A stretch of DNA of 64,000 bases from Pelotomaculum schinkii (GTDB taxonomy: Bacteria; Bacillota; Desulfotomaculia; Desulfotomaculales; Pelotomaculaceae): NCBI RefSeq assembly GCF_004369205.1, contig NZ_QFGA01000002.1, positions 186,001 to 250,000 of the forward strand. Reading direction: 5' to 3'. Both the position numbers and the translations under genes were made by a program. The notes under the pieces were generated by a model, which was not told the origin of the DNA, did not search any database, and was given only the letters and a program-made list of their open reading frames with translations. This document shows positions 50,981 through 59,876 of the stretch, in pieces (the first letter of the stretch is position 1; each line of letters begins with the position of its first letter).

Positions 50981-53614
50981 TTAATCAAACGAGTCGTATT
51001 CGTTTCTGCCAATCAGGTCATCCTGCAGCTCACGGCTTAGCTTTGTAAAGTATGCGCTGTAGCCGGCGACACGAACGAGCAGAGTTGGGTAGTTTTCCGG
51101 GTGAGCCTGCGCATCGCGAAGGGTAGCTCTATTGACAATGTTAAACTGGCAGTGCAACCCCTTCCTCTGGAAGTAGTCATCCACGTAGTGGATAAAGTTA
51201 TCCCGGCCAGTTTCACCGGATACGCAAGCCGGTGAGAATCTGACATTGAGGAGAGTGCCGTTGCCCGCTCTAATGTGGTCGAGCTTTGCAGCCGACTTGG
51301 CCATCGCGGTTGGGCCCTTGACATCATGGCATCCAACAACAGTGTGAACCGGACCTACGCAGTTGGATACAGCTTCCTGAGCAAGACGCCCGTCTGGTGT
51401 TGCGCCTTGGACTCGTCCGATGCCGACGTTTGCGGATACGGAGTAGATACCCGGGTGATAGATGCCGCCTCTGGTGTTCTTATATTTGTCAACCTCGTTA
51501 CAGTAAACGTCGGTTGCATATCTGGCAAGAACGTCAGCATAATCGTCATCATTGCCAAAGTGGTGAACCTTATCGCTGTTAATGAGGGTGTAAAGCGCCT
51601 CATAACCCTTCCAGTTATTCTGGAGTGCCTTGAGCAACTCTGCACCAGTGATCTTTTTCCCTTCAAAGATGAGCTGCTTTATGGTACACAAACTGTCGGC
51701 AACGGTTCCGACACCGATACCCTGTGGACCCGTAAAGTTATATCTTGCGCCGCCGGCAGTGACATCTTTGCCGTTTGCGATACAATCCTCGATGAGGAGC
51801 GATGCATATGGCAGGGGTTTCAGGCGGGCATGTGCGATTTCGCAGGCATTGATAAAGGTTACCATCTTTTCGACCCAGTATTCCATCTGAATCTCGTAGG
51901 CCTTCTTAACCTCCTCGATGGACTTGAAGTTAGCCAAGCTTCCGGTCTTGGGACCAAGGCTGCCGCCTGCACCCGCGCACTTTGCGAATCTGGAGCACGC
52001 AGGGGTACAGTCGATGCACCTGCCATCGTTGATGGCAAGCTCAAATACCTTCGGCATACTGAAGTAAGCCGCATCATGTTCCCCATATTCCAGCCCGCCG
52101 GAATCGATCTCAACGCAGCCAACAACCGCGTAATCTCTGGACTCGGCCAATGTTCTTCCGGCATTGAGGCAGTTTGGGATAATGCCTTCGTCGTTGAAAA
52201 TCTTTGGCTGACCAGTTCCGACGCAGATAGAATTAATGACCTTCACCTTGTACTCCCACGGAGAATTTTCACTCCATCTGACGGCAAACCACGGGTCAGG
52301 AGTCTGGGTATGTGAATGGGCTTCTAGAGCCAGATAGGTAAGGTCATTGGTAGCATCATTACCTTCGGCGTCACAACCGCCGACTAGAAGGAGCGGACCA
52401 CCTATGCCAAGCTCAGTGTTAAGTTCAGAGGTTGCATGGTCTCTCAGTCTCATTTGTTCAAAAATCTTGAGGTAGAGGTTTTCAATCAGCTCTCCGACAA
52501 ATTCCTTATTAGTCTTGCCTTCTTTCATATCCTTTTCATAGAACGGATAGAGAACCTGATCGAATCGGCCGTAGGAAACGCCCTGGCCGTTGGATTCGAT
52601 GAGGATAATCGAAGTTGCCATGTAGTAAAGCTGTATGGCTTCATAGAAATTTCTAGGTGGATTCTCTGAAACCCATTCGCAATTGTCGGCAATGGTCAGC
52701 AACTCCTGCTTTCTCTTGCTGTCAGTTTCCTTTGCAGCCATTTCGCGTGCAAGGTTGGCATATCTCATGTAGTAGTTCTTGACTCCGGTCAAAACGATGA
52801 GCTGGGCAACATAGAACTCTCTTTTCTCTAGGTTTTCGGGGACGGTGAGGTCAAGCTTTGTCATGCAATCGATTATTTTATTCTTCAATCCGCCATAACC
52901 GATTCCAAGGATAACCTGATATCTGGGGATGATGTGGCCTACGCCACCATAGAAAAAGAGGTTCGGGTGGAATACCGGTTTTGCACCAACACAGGAGCCT
53001 TTAGTCTCCTCATCACTAAGAAGGTTAAGGACATACTCTTCAATAGTCTTGCCCTTCCAGTATTCAGCGATGGAAAGAAGATTCCGTTCAGCCTCATCAG
53101 TCAACTCAAATTTGTCATTAACTCTTTTAGGCCAAGGGTGATTCTTCATCTCATCCACGATCCAGTTGTAAGAAAATTCCGGGAAAATGGATGATGCTCT
53201 GCACGGAGCAGCAATTTCGCCTACAAGCAGCTCGTCGTCGTGAATTGCAATCTTAACATTCTCAAGGACATGCGCAAGAATTTTTGCCTGCTTAATGATT
53301 TGGGGATCACCGTCATACATTTTGTACGCTTGGGTCGCAAGCATTGCTCGTTCATCGTCGACATAACGCTCAGTATCAAAGATCCGTTGGAGAATCTTGT
53401 TAATCCTCGGAAACGGAGAACCCAGCTTTTTACCAGTGTAATCCATGATTCCGTATACTTTGTCAAACGGCTCATTGCCGCCTGCTCCCAGCTTGCTCTG
53501 GTCGCCGGAGCCGAAGACTGCTGCGGTTGCTGTTGAAGGGCGACTGCCTTCGGACATCTGTTGCATAATTTTGCTAACGAGTTCCTCTACCTGTTTTGCA
53601 TCCATAGCCTGCAT
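50981..53614 (-). CDS. Glycyl radical enzyme, diol dehydratase type (BMC signature enzyme)
   Basis: 877 residues. Residues 1-22 (MDAKQVEELVSKIMQQMSEG) form an encapsulation peptide, followed by a linker. The PFL-like barrel carries the thiyl Cys500 and Glu502 in AVVGCVEID, Asp514 in GEHDAAYF and the glycyl radical site Gly851 in RVAGYSAYF. The CxE pair marks eliminating enzymes; Asp twelve residues after Glu matches glycerol and 1,2-propanediol dehydratases, and His227 in GGVGHI fits too. As I recall it, choline lyase has a different string (QWT) at the Asp position. 1,2-Propanediol is the best guess, supported by Pdu-type partners and the PocR kinase. GRE preceded by AAGGAG and 149 bases of intergenic DNA, perhaps with its own promoter. 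Confidence 0.92.
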   Translation of the reverse strand: MQAMDAKQVEELVSKIMQQMSEGSRPSTATAAVFGSGDQSKLGAGGNEPFDKVYGIMDYTGKKLGSPFPRINKILQRIFDTERYVDDERAMLATQAYKMYDGDPQIIKQAKILAHVLENVKIAIHDDELLVGEIAAPCRASSIFPEFSYNWIVDEMKNHPWPKRVNDKFELTDEAERNLLSIAEYWKGKTIEEYVLNLLSDEETKGSCVGAKPVFHPNLFFYGGVGHIIPRYQVILGIGYGGLKNKIIDCMTKLDLTVPENLEKREFYVAQLIVLTGVKNYYMRYANLAREMAAKETDSKRKQELLTIADNCEWVSENPPRNFYEAIQLYYMATSIILIESNGQGVSYGRFDQVLYPFYEKDMKEGKTNKEFVGELIENLYLKIFEQMRLRDHATSELNTELGIGGPLLLVGGCDAEGNDATNDLTYLALEAHSHTQTPDPWFAVRWSENSPWEYKVKVINSICVGTGQPKIFNDEGIIPNCLNAGRTLAESRDYAVVGCVEIDSGGLEYGEHDAAYFSMPKVFELAINDGRCIDCTPACSRFAKCAGAGGSLGPKTGSLANFKSIEEVKKAYEIQMEYWVEKMVTFINACEIAHARLKPLPYASLLIEDCIANGKDVTAGGARYNFTGPQGIGVGTVADSLCTIKQLIFEGKKITGAELLKALQNNWKGYEALYTLINSDKVHHFGNDDDYADVLARYATDVYCNEVDKYKNTRGGIYHPGIYSVSANVGIGRVQGATPDGRLAQEAVSNCVGPVHTVVGCHDVKGPTAMAKSAAKLDHIRAGNGTLLNVRFSPACVSGETGRDNFIHYVDDYFQRKGLHCQFNIVNRATLRDAQAHPENYPTLLVRVAGYSAYFTKLSRELQDDLIGRNEYDSFD

Positions 53615-53763
53615 AAAATTACACTCCTTCTGTTTTTAATTTGGTACCTGCTCATTGCGCTGCTGATTTTTCTGCAACTCTTGACAGTTACATCACCCTC
53701 TCGTCATGTTTTCACAGTATAACTAACTTCTTATCGAGCTACTGATACCTCCCCATGAAGTTC

Positions 53764-54303
53764 CTAGAACTTTAGATCAGGATGTGGTGAGGCAATGACC
53801 GACGTCGCAATGAGAAGACCCTCTTCTCCTATTTTGATTTCCGTTGTCCGAACTGCGGTCTGCACTGCCGTCAGCTCGCCACAGAGGAATACAAATCCTT
53901 TGCCGCCCATTCCCCGTGCCAATCTGATTTCCAGCAGGTTGATATTGGCATTCTTGGCTGCAGTATCCCCGGCAACAACTGCCGAGGATGCGTCAATGGT
54001 TTCAATTATACCCAGTGCGCCGGTCACAGCCGCCGTTGTGGTGGCAGTCAGCGCGGGCAGCACAGACGGGTGTACGTTGGGGATGACAAAGCTGGATATC
54101 GCAAAAGTGGGATCGTATCCAATTCCTCGTTTTACGGCAGACTCCACCGCACCTATGTCTCCCGTCACCATGGAAACGAATTTACCAGGACATAACACTG
54201 TTGCTTGGACCAACTCTACAGTTCCGTTTTTTAGCATAGCGTCCGTTGCTTCGAGCCCTCTTGCGACGCTTCTATACTCAATAAAACCGATAGAACTTTT
54301 CAT
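53764..54303 (-). CDS. PduT-like BMC-T shell protein with pore Fe-S cysteine
   Basis: 179 residues, two BMC domains (GFIEYRSVARGLEATDAML and ALGIIETIDASSAVVAGDTA). Cys38 in ATVLCPGKFVSM aligns with Cys38 of PduT, where three copies in a trimer hold a 4Fe-4S cluster in the pore. The ATG overlaps the PduS stop (ATGA), the conserved PduS-PduT coupling. Together they would conduct electrons between lumen and cytosol. Confidence 0.92.
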   Translation of the reverse strand: MKSSIGFIEYRSVARGLEATDAMLKNGTVELVQATVLCPGKFVSMVTGDIGAVESAVKRGIGYDPTFAISSFVIPNVHPSVLPALTATTTAAVTGALGIIETIDASSAVVAGDTAAKNANINLLEIRLARGMGGKGFVFLCGELTAVQTAVRTTEIKIGEEGLLIATSVIASPHPDLKF

Positions 54304-55661
54304 CTGTTTATCACCTCGCTGTTTTCCTTTGCATCAATGCAGATTCTATCATCCAAAACTTTGGTGATCCGACCAGAAATGCTCGCATACAAGTTGCTGC
54401 CCAATGCGTTCTCAGTTGGGATTTTAGCAATCAGTTCTCCCGCTTCCACCCAATCGTCCTGGGCGACCACCGGCGCCGCCGGCGCACCAACATGTTGCTT
54501 GAGCATCAGTTCCACCCGTTTCGGATGATATTGCATACTTCGTATCTCAACCGGACTGCGATACTCTGTCAGACACAAACGGGAGAGCAACCGCTTGGTC
54601 GGAATGCGACGATAGGGGCGCCACTTGCTGACCGTGGCTTCCTGCCCCTTATATGGATTTTTAACGCCCTGTCGAGAAAGTTCTCCTTTAAGCATCTGGT
54701 TGACCCGCCTTGGGGAAAGCCCCATGGTACAGGCGTACATATCGCATGCACCGCACTCAGAGCATAATAACGCTTCTGCAAGTGGCGCCCCTTTGACCAG
54801 CCAGCTGTAGCTTGCAGATAAAATCGTACTATTAGGGTTAATATGATACCCAAGCAGGTTTCGGGGACACAAATCCGTACACATATGGCATTGGCAGCAC
54901 ATTGACTGTGCCTGTCGCAGGATAGCCGTGAGTGGTCTGAAATGATTGACAATCACCGGATTGGTCTCGGGCAGCACCAGCAGCCCCTTTGTCGTTTTGG
55001 TAACCGGCTCCTTTAAATCCCTGACCAGCTTTCCCATCATGGGGCCACCGTTGATGACTGCAAATTTTGTAATCGTCGGGCCGCCAGCCAGCTCAAGCAT
55101 TTCTTCCGTGCTAACCCCCAGTGGGACAAAGTATGTACCGGGATTTGCCACCGCACCAGCCACGGTCACCCACTTTTGGCTCACCGGCCTGCCCTCTTCA
55201 GCCTCAGCAAGGTTCCAAAGGGTTTCTACATTAATAACGACTACACCGCACTCCAACGGAATGCCACCCTGTGGGATCTGCCGTCCTGTCGTCTCAAAAA
55301 CCAACACATATTCATCTCCTGCAGGGTAGAAATCGCCCAATGGCTTCACCCGCAGATCTTCATACTCTGCCACTACACGCTCGGCCTCCGCAATGACCTC
55401 TTTATGCTTTGCCTTGATGCCAATGATAGCTTCCTTCGCGCCAAGTTCGAAGCGAACCCGCTCAAGCATAGCCGCAAGTCTAGCCGCATACTTCAAAATT
55501 AGAACTTGATCCACAGTTATAAGCGGCTCGCATTCAGCGCCGTTTACTACCAAATATTCGACTTGGGCGTTCAGCTTTACATGGGTCGGAAATCCAGCAC
55601 CGCCAGCACCGACCACGCCTGCCTGCCGGGCTAGTTCAACGATTTTTTTGCCCAAATTCAC
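54300..55661 (-). CDS. PduS-like RnfC-type flavo-iron-sulfur protein
   Basis: 453 residues from GTG 55661 (GAGG upstream; TTG 55670 is possible). N-terminal NQO1/RnfC-like fold with ELARQAGVVGAGGAGFPTHV and VEYLVVNGAECEPLITVDQ (FMN/NADH region), an SLBB segment, then two 4Fe-4S motifs CCQCHMCTDLCPRN and LCSECGACDMYACTMG. PduS is known to bind FMN and to oxidise NADH. With PduT it could re-oxidise NADH made by the aldehyde dehydrogenase without alcohol formation. Confidence 0.93.
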   Translation of the reverse strand: MNLGKKIVELARQAGVVGAGGAGFPTHVKLNAQVEYLVVNGAECEPLITVDQVLILKYAARLAAMLERVRFELGAKEAIIGIKAKHKEVIAEAERVVAEYEDLRVKPLGDFYPAGDEYVLVFETTGRQIPQGGIPLECGVVVINVETLWNLAEAEEGRPVSQKWVTVAGAVANPGTYFVPLGVSTEEMLELAGGPTITKFAVINGGPMMGKLVRDLKEPVTKTTKGLLVLPETNPVIVNHFRPLTAILRQAQSMCCQCHMCTDLCPRNLLGYHINPNSTILSASYSWLVKGAPLAEALLCSECGACDMYACTMGLSPRRVNQMLKGELSRQGVKNPYKGQEATVSKWRPYRRIPTKRLLSRLCLTEYRSPVEIRSMQYHPKRVELMLKQHVGAPAAPVVAQDDWVEAGELIAKIPTENALGSNLYASISGRITKVLDDRICIDAKENSEVINR

Positions 55662-55666
55662 ACACC

Positions 55667-56518
55667 TCAACTTCCTTGTTTCTCTTTGCCATGAATTTGT
55701 TTACACGCCAGCGCAATTCCCAGTGGCGTAACCAGCAATGGCATTTCCGGCAAATAAACCTTTATTCCAGTTTCTTTTTCCATGAGTCCTGCAAACCCTG
55801 GAAAGGCACACGTTCCTCCGACCAGATACAGCGCATCGGTTTCATAGCCGTTCAAATGCTTCCTTGTAATGGACGCCACCTTTTCGAACACCGGCCTCAC
55901 GACCGGCAACAAACTTTTCTGAAGATTCGGCTCCCGCTTTTTTGCTTCCGCTTCTTCGATGGATATTCCAAGTCCACCCGCAATCACCAAATCCAACTGG
56001 AACCCGCCTGTCGGCTCGTCGCCGGTGTAAATTACTCGTCCTTCCTTTATAATAGAGATTCCGGTTGTCCCTCCGCCCACATCGACGACCACACCGTTTT
56101 CAATGCCCAGTACCAGAGCTGCGGCTGTCGGCTCATCAATAATAGTTACGACCTCCAACCCTACGGCCTCAAGAATATTTTTTGTTACCTTACCGTTTCC
56201 GTTTTCAGTTCCAGGCGGGATGGCGGAGGCAGCTACGGATAAATCCATACCGAGTCGCTCCTGTAGGGTTTCAATTTGCCGACTCACCAACTGGACGGCA
56301 TTAAAGTAGTCGACAACCATGCCTTCCCTGACCACATGAGCCGCAGTGATTTCACCCGCCAAAGGGTTCCCGTCGTTGTTAACAGCAACACTAATGACAT
56401 TCGCCGTACCGATATCGACACCCAGATATACACAACTCTGCGTTCCAAGAACTGGTTTTCCACTCATTCTTTGTGCTAAATTAGATATTAAGGCATTAGC
56501 TTGCTCCAATTGACTCAA
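55667..56518 (-). CDS. EutJ-like chaperone (ASKHA fold)
   Basis: 283 residues of the EutJ/Hsp70-like actin fold: YLGVDIGTANVISVAVNNDG (phosphate 1), VDVGGGTTGISIIKEGRVIY (phosphate 2), TIIDEPTAAALVLGI and LVGGTCAFPGFAGLMEKETG. EutJ proteins are presumed to help assembly or reactivate enzymes. First gene of the main BMC operon; TTG start, with the upstream 470 bases containing the operon promoter. The pduS frame begins at the stop of this gene. Confidence 0.92.
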   Translation of the reverse strand: MSQLEQANALISNLAQRMSGKPVLGTQSCVYLGVDIGTANVISVAVNNDGNPLAGEITAAHVVREGMVVDYFNAVQLVSRQIETLQERLGMDLSVAASAIPPGTENGNGKVTKNILEAVGLEVVTIIDEPTAAALVLGIENGVVVDVGGGTTGISIIKEGRVIYTGDEPTGGFQLDLVIAGGLGISIEEAEAKKREPNLQKSLLPVVRPVFEKVASITRKHLNGYETDALYLVGGTCAFPGFAGLMEKETGIKVYLPEMPLLVTPLGIALACKQIHGKEKQGS

Positions 56519-56986
56519 CTCTTTTTGCCCCCTACAGCCGACTCTCTTTCATTTCCGTTTGTTGTGCACATTGTATCTCTCATTGCATCTATCGTCTTTG
56601 GATATAATTGCGTTTGATAATGCACCTTTTGTGATCTCATTTTCCACTTTTTAAGTAATTAACAAAGCGATGTTCACTTATTCATTTGCACCATTCCTTT
56701 ATTGTCTAAAAGCACTCCGTATTTGTATTAATCCACATTGCCTCACTTCTTTCCAAATAAAAAGGGGTGAGCATGAATAAAAAATCGAATTCACACCCAC
56801 CGCTTTAATCTTTAATATTGATTAAATTTTTTCCATTTTTAGGTTCCAGTAATTTTATTTACCTGTCGCCCATTTAGTAATGCAATAGTTGTATTGGTCA
56901 TAGCAAATTAAGTTAGAGTACCTTTAGCTTTTTTACTGTATGATTTGTTTAATAAAATACATAAAAATTAAGAAAAAGTCAGGCAT
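56519..56986. promoter_or_regulatory. Promoter region of the main BMC operon
   Basis: AT-rich, gene-free, between the leftward BMC operon and the decayed rightward eutS. On the minus strand GAGATACAATG (near 56575) is a passable -10 but the -35 is poor, which fits dependence on an activator such as the AraC-type regulator. No operator can be defined by eye. Confidence 0.4.
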
Positions 56987-57331
56987 ATGAATCAAGATAA
57001 TTATCGTATTACGGAGCCTTCGGGAAGCGGAACCCGACTCAGAATCATTCAGGAAACTGTTCCGGGACAACAATCACCCTTGCACACGTCATAACTTATC
57101 CAAGGCCAATTACTTACAAAAAGCTGGGGCTAATCCTTCAATCGACTAAGCGAGGTCATCGGCATTCTCCTTGACGCCTAGCGAAATGGCCATTATCGGA
57201 AGCGATATTGCTACAAAATCGCTCAAACATTCAATCTCGGTTTCATAGACCGTTTTAACGGGAAACTGATTATTACCGGTTCGGTATCCAATGTGGAAAT
57301 TACGCTGAAAACTATCCTTGATTACAAGTGA
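56987..57331 (+). pseudogene. Decayed eutS/pduU-type shell gene
   Basis: From ATG 56987 the frames read MNQDNYRITEPSGSGTRLRI IQETVPG-type sequence, then after a frameshift ITLAHVITYPRPITYKKLGL, AMAIIGSDIATKS and, in another frame, DRFNGKLIITGSVSNVEITL ending at TGA 57331. These pieces in order make a full EutS, with at least three frame changes and internal stops. Confidence 0.85.
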
Positions 57332-57339
57332 TACACTTG

Positions 57340-57661
57340 GCTTTACAACCTGCAAACGTCATTATTGATACACCGGGAAAATACGCTGAAACAAAAGTGC
57401 TTGCCTGGTAACGAAGCTCTGTACTCTTTGAGGCAGGTATAATTGGGTTTCTAATCAGTTCATCCGAACAATATTCTCTTTAGAGTTCCAATCTCACACC
57501 ATGCGCAAAGCGTGATGTCTTCGGAATCGTGACGAAGATTGATCGGACGGACACGAATGTTGCCCAAGCTGAGGAGTAGCTCCGTTTGGCGGCTATGAAA
57601 AGATTTTTCATGTAAGCTCTTATGCGGGCGAAGGATGTGGCAAATATTGAACTACTTGAAA
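57340..57661 (+). pseudogene. Decayed eutP/pduV-type GTPase gene
   Basis: Lacks the P-loop. Readable pieces in order: PANVIIDTPGKYAETKVLAW, AGIIGFLISSSEQYSL, DVFGIVTKIDRTDTNVAQAE (G4 motif TKID) and VANIELLERAG, separated by stops and frameshifts. It follows the eutS pseudogene directly, the usual eutS-eutP order. Confidence 0.8.
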
Positions 57662-57747
57662 GAGCCGGGTGAAATAATACCCTGGGAACACCCGATAAGT
57701 AAAACAGCTATCATATTGTAAATTTCGGAGAAAGGAGATGTTTAATA

Positions 57748-58068
57748 ATGACAGCAGCCCGTATCATCTTAGCGCCGGGCGCAGCGGTTATTGAAATGCT
57801 GTGCAGGCGAATACATCATGAAGCAAAAGCCAAGCTTGAAGCACATCATTTTGATGCCGTGGGCTTAATTCAGACCAACATTCCGAATTTGTATTATTAT
57901 GCGGACATTGGGCAAAAGGCTGGTAATGTCCTCCCCATCGAAATCAACGGCAATTGCCCGCAGCATTTCAGTACACTTGCCTTCTTCGGCGATACGGCGG
58001 CAGTCAGCGCTGCTATGCAGGCGGTGAAAAATATTGAAATAAACAATGAAAGAAGTAAAAATTGCTAG
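57748..58068 (+). CDS. GrpU-like BMC shell protein
   Basis: 106 residues, intact, with AAAGGAG upstream. Starts TAARIILAPGAAVIEMLCRR, then HHFDAVGLIQTNIPNLYYYA DIGQKA-type sequence and the string NGNCPQHF before LAFFGDTAAVSAAMQAVKN. The layout and the G-x-CP motif recall GrpU, a divergent BMC-H of glycyl-radical compartments in which pore cysteines bind an Fe-S cluster. It follows decayed eutS and eutP and is the only undamaged gene of that cluster. It could still serve the intact compartment. Confidence 0.7.
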   Translation: MTAARIILAPGAAVIEMLCRRIHHEAKAKLEAHHFDAVGLIQTNIPNLYYYADIGQKAGNVLPIEINGNCPQHFSTLAFFGDTAAVSAAMQAVKNIEINNERSKNC

Positions 58069-58074
58069 GCTAAT

Positions 58075-58270
58075 TAAAAGGTTTGCTCGTATTCCACTGG
58101 GGACATATACCCAAGAGCAGAATGCAACCGAATCCTATTGTGAAATATTTCAATATATTTAATGATGCCTGGCGGGCTTCAGACCTTGTCCTGAAATAGT
58201 TGCAATAAATCAGTTCCCGCTTCAGTTGTGGCTCATATGGCAATCATTCCATAATCCTTTAAACGCTAGA
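58075..58270 (-). mobile_element. IS3-family OrfB C-terminal remnant
   Basis: Minus-strand pieces in two frames: [18 protein letters not shown], then [20 protein letters not shown]-like and PVEYEQTF, the end of an IS3 integrase (the RxHSALGYxSPxEYE box). Nothing of the catalytic core remains. It starts a few bases from the GrpU-like gene. Confidence 0.7.
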
Positions 58271-59104
58271 ATTTATGACTGGCATACTGACTTCCACAGT
58301 CGAAAGGAAATCAATCCCGTCGGCGGCCGATATCTTCAGACGGCTTGTCTGAAAGCGTTCAGTCTGGCTTCATGGTATTGTCCATAGCCTAGCCGACGCT
58401 CTTACGCTGAACAGATCCTCAATAGCGGCAGTATATATTATCGCTATGCGGTGGAGACCCCATTCGTTTTTTACTTTTTCTAGTCCCTTTAGAAAGAATC
58501 TTCTAACTAAAGTTGCCTTTGATATCACCAAAGATACTTTCGACTTCAACAGGAAAGCATTTAGTTTACGATTAATGTTGATTCTCCTGTTAGCAAAGGA
58601 CTTTACACACTTATGTCGGTGAGGAGATCTGGAACAATCTGCTCATTTAGGCACTGAATCTCACTCTTATAACCATTATTAATGATACGGTTGTACTGGT
58701 ATCGGAAAACCAGAGATCTGACGTACCCATAAATATATATTAATCCAGTTCTTCTACATAATTAAAATTCTGTACCTTTGTAATATCATTCGCATGGTCA
58801 GGTGAAACTGGTAGATCTGTTTCAGTTGAAACTGAGGTGATACGACCGCAGACCAAACCCACGTATGGAAACGGAAATCTTTAGATGTGTGCAACTCCTG
58901 TTTCGGTAAAAGCCTGCCGTGTTTCCTGATCTTGCAGAAAATACTCCATTCAAAACAGCCGCTTCAGAGGGAGTGAATCGGCTGCAGTGATCGAAACCTC
59001 TGCTTGACCCACAGGGTGAATCGTCCTACCGAATGCCCCCGTCTTCTCCAATTTCCGAATAGAATTCTTGTCGATTGCAGAAAGGGAAACCAGATACCCT
59101 GACG
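58271..59104 (-). mobile_element. Degenerate transposase debris including IS1182-type C-terminus
   Basis: Between about 58430 and 58610 the minus strand reads RKLNAFPVEVESIFGDIKGN in one frame and RRFFLKGLEKVKNEWGLHRI in the next, the C-terminal box of IS1182-type DDE transposases (ESVFGQIKGN then FRRF-LRG-EKV). The rest (58610-59104) shows only short scattered frames that may belong to the same dead gene. Confidence 0.55.
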
Positions 59105-59109
59105 TTCCA

Positions 59110-59420
59110 GTTAAGTGAAAACGAAGATTTTAAGTTATAGCAGCACCTCTTTTTTAAGAAATACGCCAGCTTATAAACGTTCTCCGCTAGCATTAAAAGG
59201 ACTTCTAAAATACCACCGCAGAAGAAATCGCCCTCTCTTTTCAATTCCAGGCAGGATTTTACAGTAAAATCGTAGAAAGATGTCTAAATTATTTTTCTTT
59301 CCGGAGGCAGGCATGATAGCCATAGTGAAAAGCACCGCTTTGAGCGGTCTGGATGGTCAAATCGTGGAGGTTGAGGTGGATGTGTCAAGAGGTTTACCCA
59401 GCTTCGACATAGTTGGGCTG
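59110..59420 (+). repeat. Copy B of the comM-upstream duplication
   Basis: Matches 30830-31150 in the same orientation, from ACGAAGATTTTAAGTTATAG through the comM ribosome site (GGAGGCAG) into its first 35 codons. Here the coding part continues. Confidence 0.8.
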
Positions 59421-59873
59421 CCGGACGCCTCGGTGCGTGAAGCCAAGGACCGCGTCCGCACCGCCATCAAAAACTCCGGGCTTGAATTTCCGGTCAAGAG
59501 GATTACAGTCAACCTGGCTCCCGCCGATCTAAAAAAAGAGGGGCCGGTTTACGATCTCCCTATCGCAGTAGGGATCCTGGCTGCCACTGAGCAGCTGCCT
59601 CCTGAGCGCTTCCAGCAGTATGTTTATCTCGGGGAACTGTCCCTTAATGGCTCACTGCGCGGCGTGGCGGGAGTTCTCCCCAACGTGCTGGCGGTAAGGG
59701 ATGCAGCTTTGCAGCAGGTGGTTGTCCCTATGGAAAATGCGAAGGAAGCGGCACTGGTGGAAGGGATTGATGTTTTTCCGGCCTCCTGCCTTGATGAACT
59801 GGCCGCTTTTCTGCGCGGTGAAAACGAAATAGCCCCTTACAGGTTGGACCTTACAGAATTGCAGGACAACTGA
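59313..59873 (+). pseudogene. comM 5' fragment, ChlI domain only (copy B)
   Basis: 186 residues from ATG 59313 (GGAGGCAG upstream). Complete N-terminal ChlI domain of ComM/YifB: MIAIVKSTALSGLDGQIVEV, SFDIVGLPDASVREAKDRVR, KRITVNLAPADLKKEGPVYD LPIAVG-type sequence and [21 protein letters not shown]. It stops where the AAA+ domain should start; that domain's first half lies at 35989. The end abuts an oppositely oriented nadA fragment. A truncated stable product is possible. Confidence 0.85.
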
Positions 59874-59876
59874 ACG

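Noticed and set aside
51275-52315. 346-codon plus-strand frame opposite the glycyl radical enzyme
   Set aside because: Shadow frame; the minus strand holds an intact enzyme with all catalytic motifs at this position.
50981-53614. Choline trimethylamine-lyase (CutC) as identity of the glycyl radical enzyme
   Set aside because: The position 12 residues after the catalytic Glu carries GEHDAA rather than the QWT-type string I associate with choline lyases. That memory is not a database check, so it lowers rather than excludes the possibility.
57748-58068. GrpU-like gene as part of the intact BMC operon
   Set aside because: It is on the opposite strand and follows decayed eutS and eutP in normal order, so it belongs to the second cluster.
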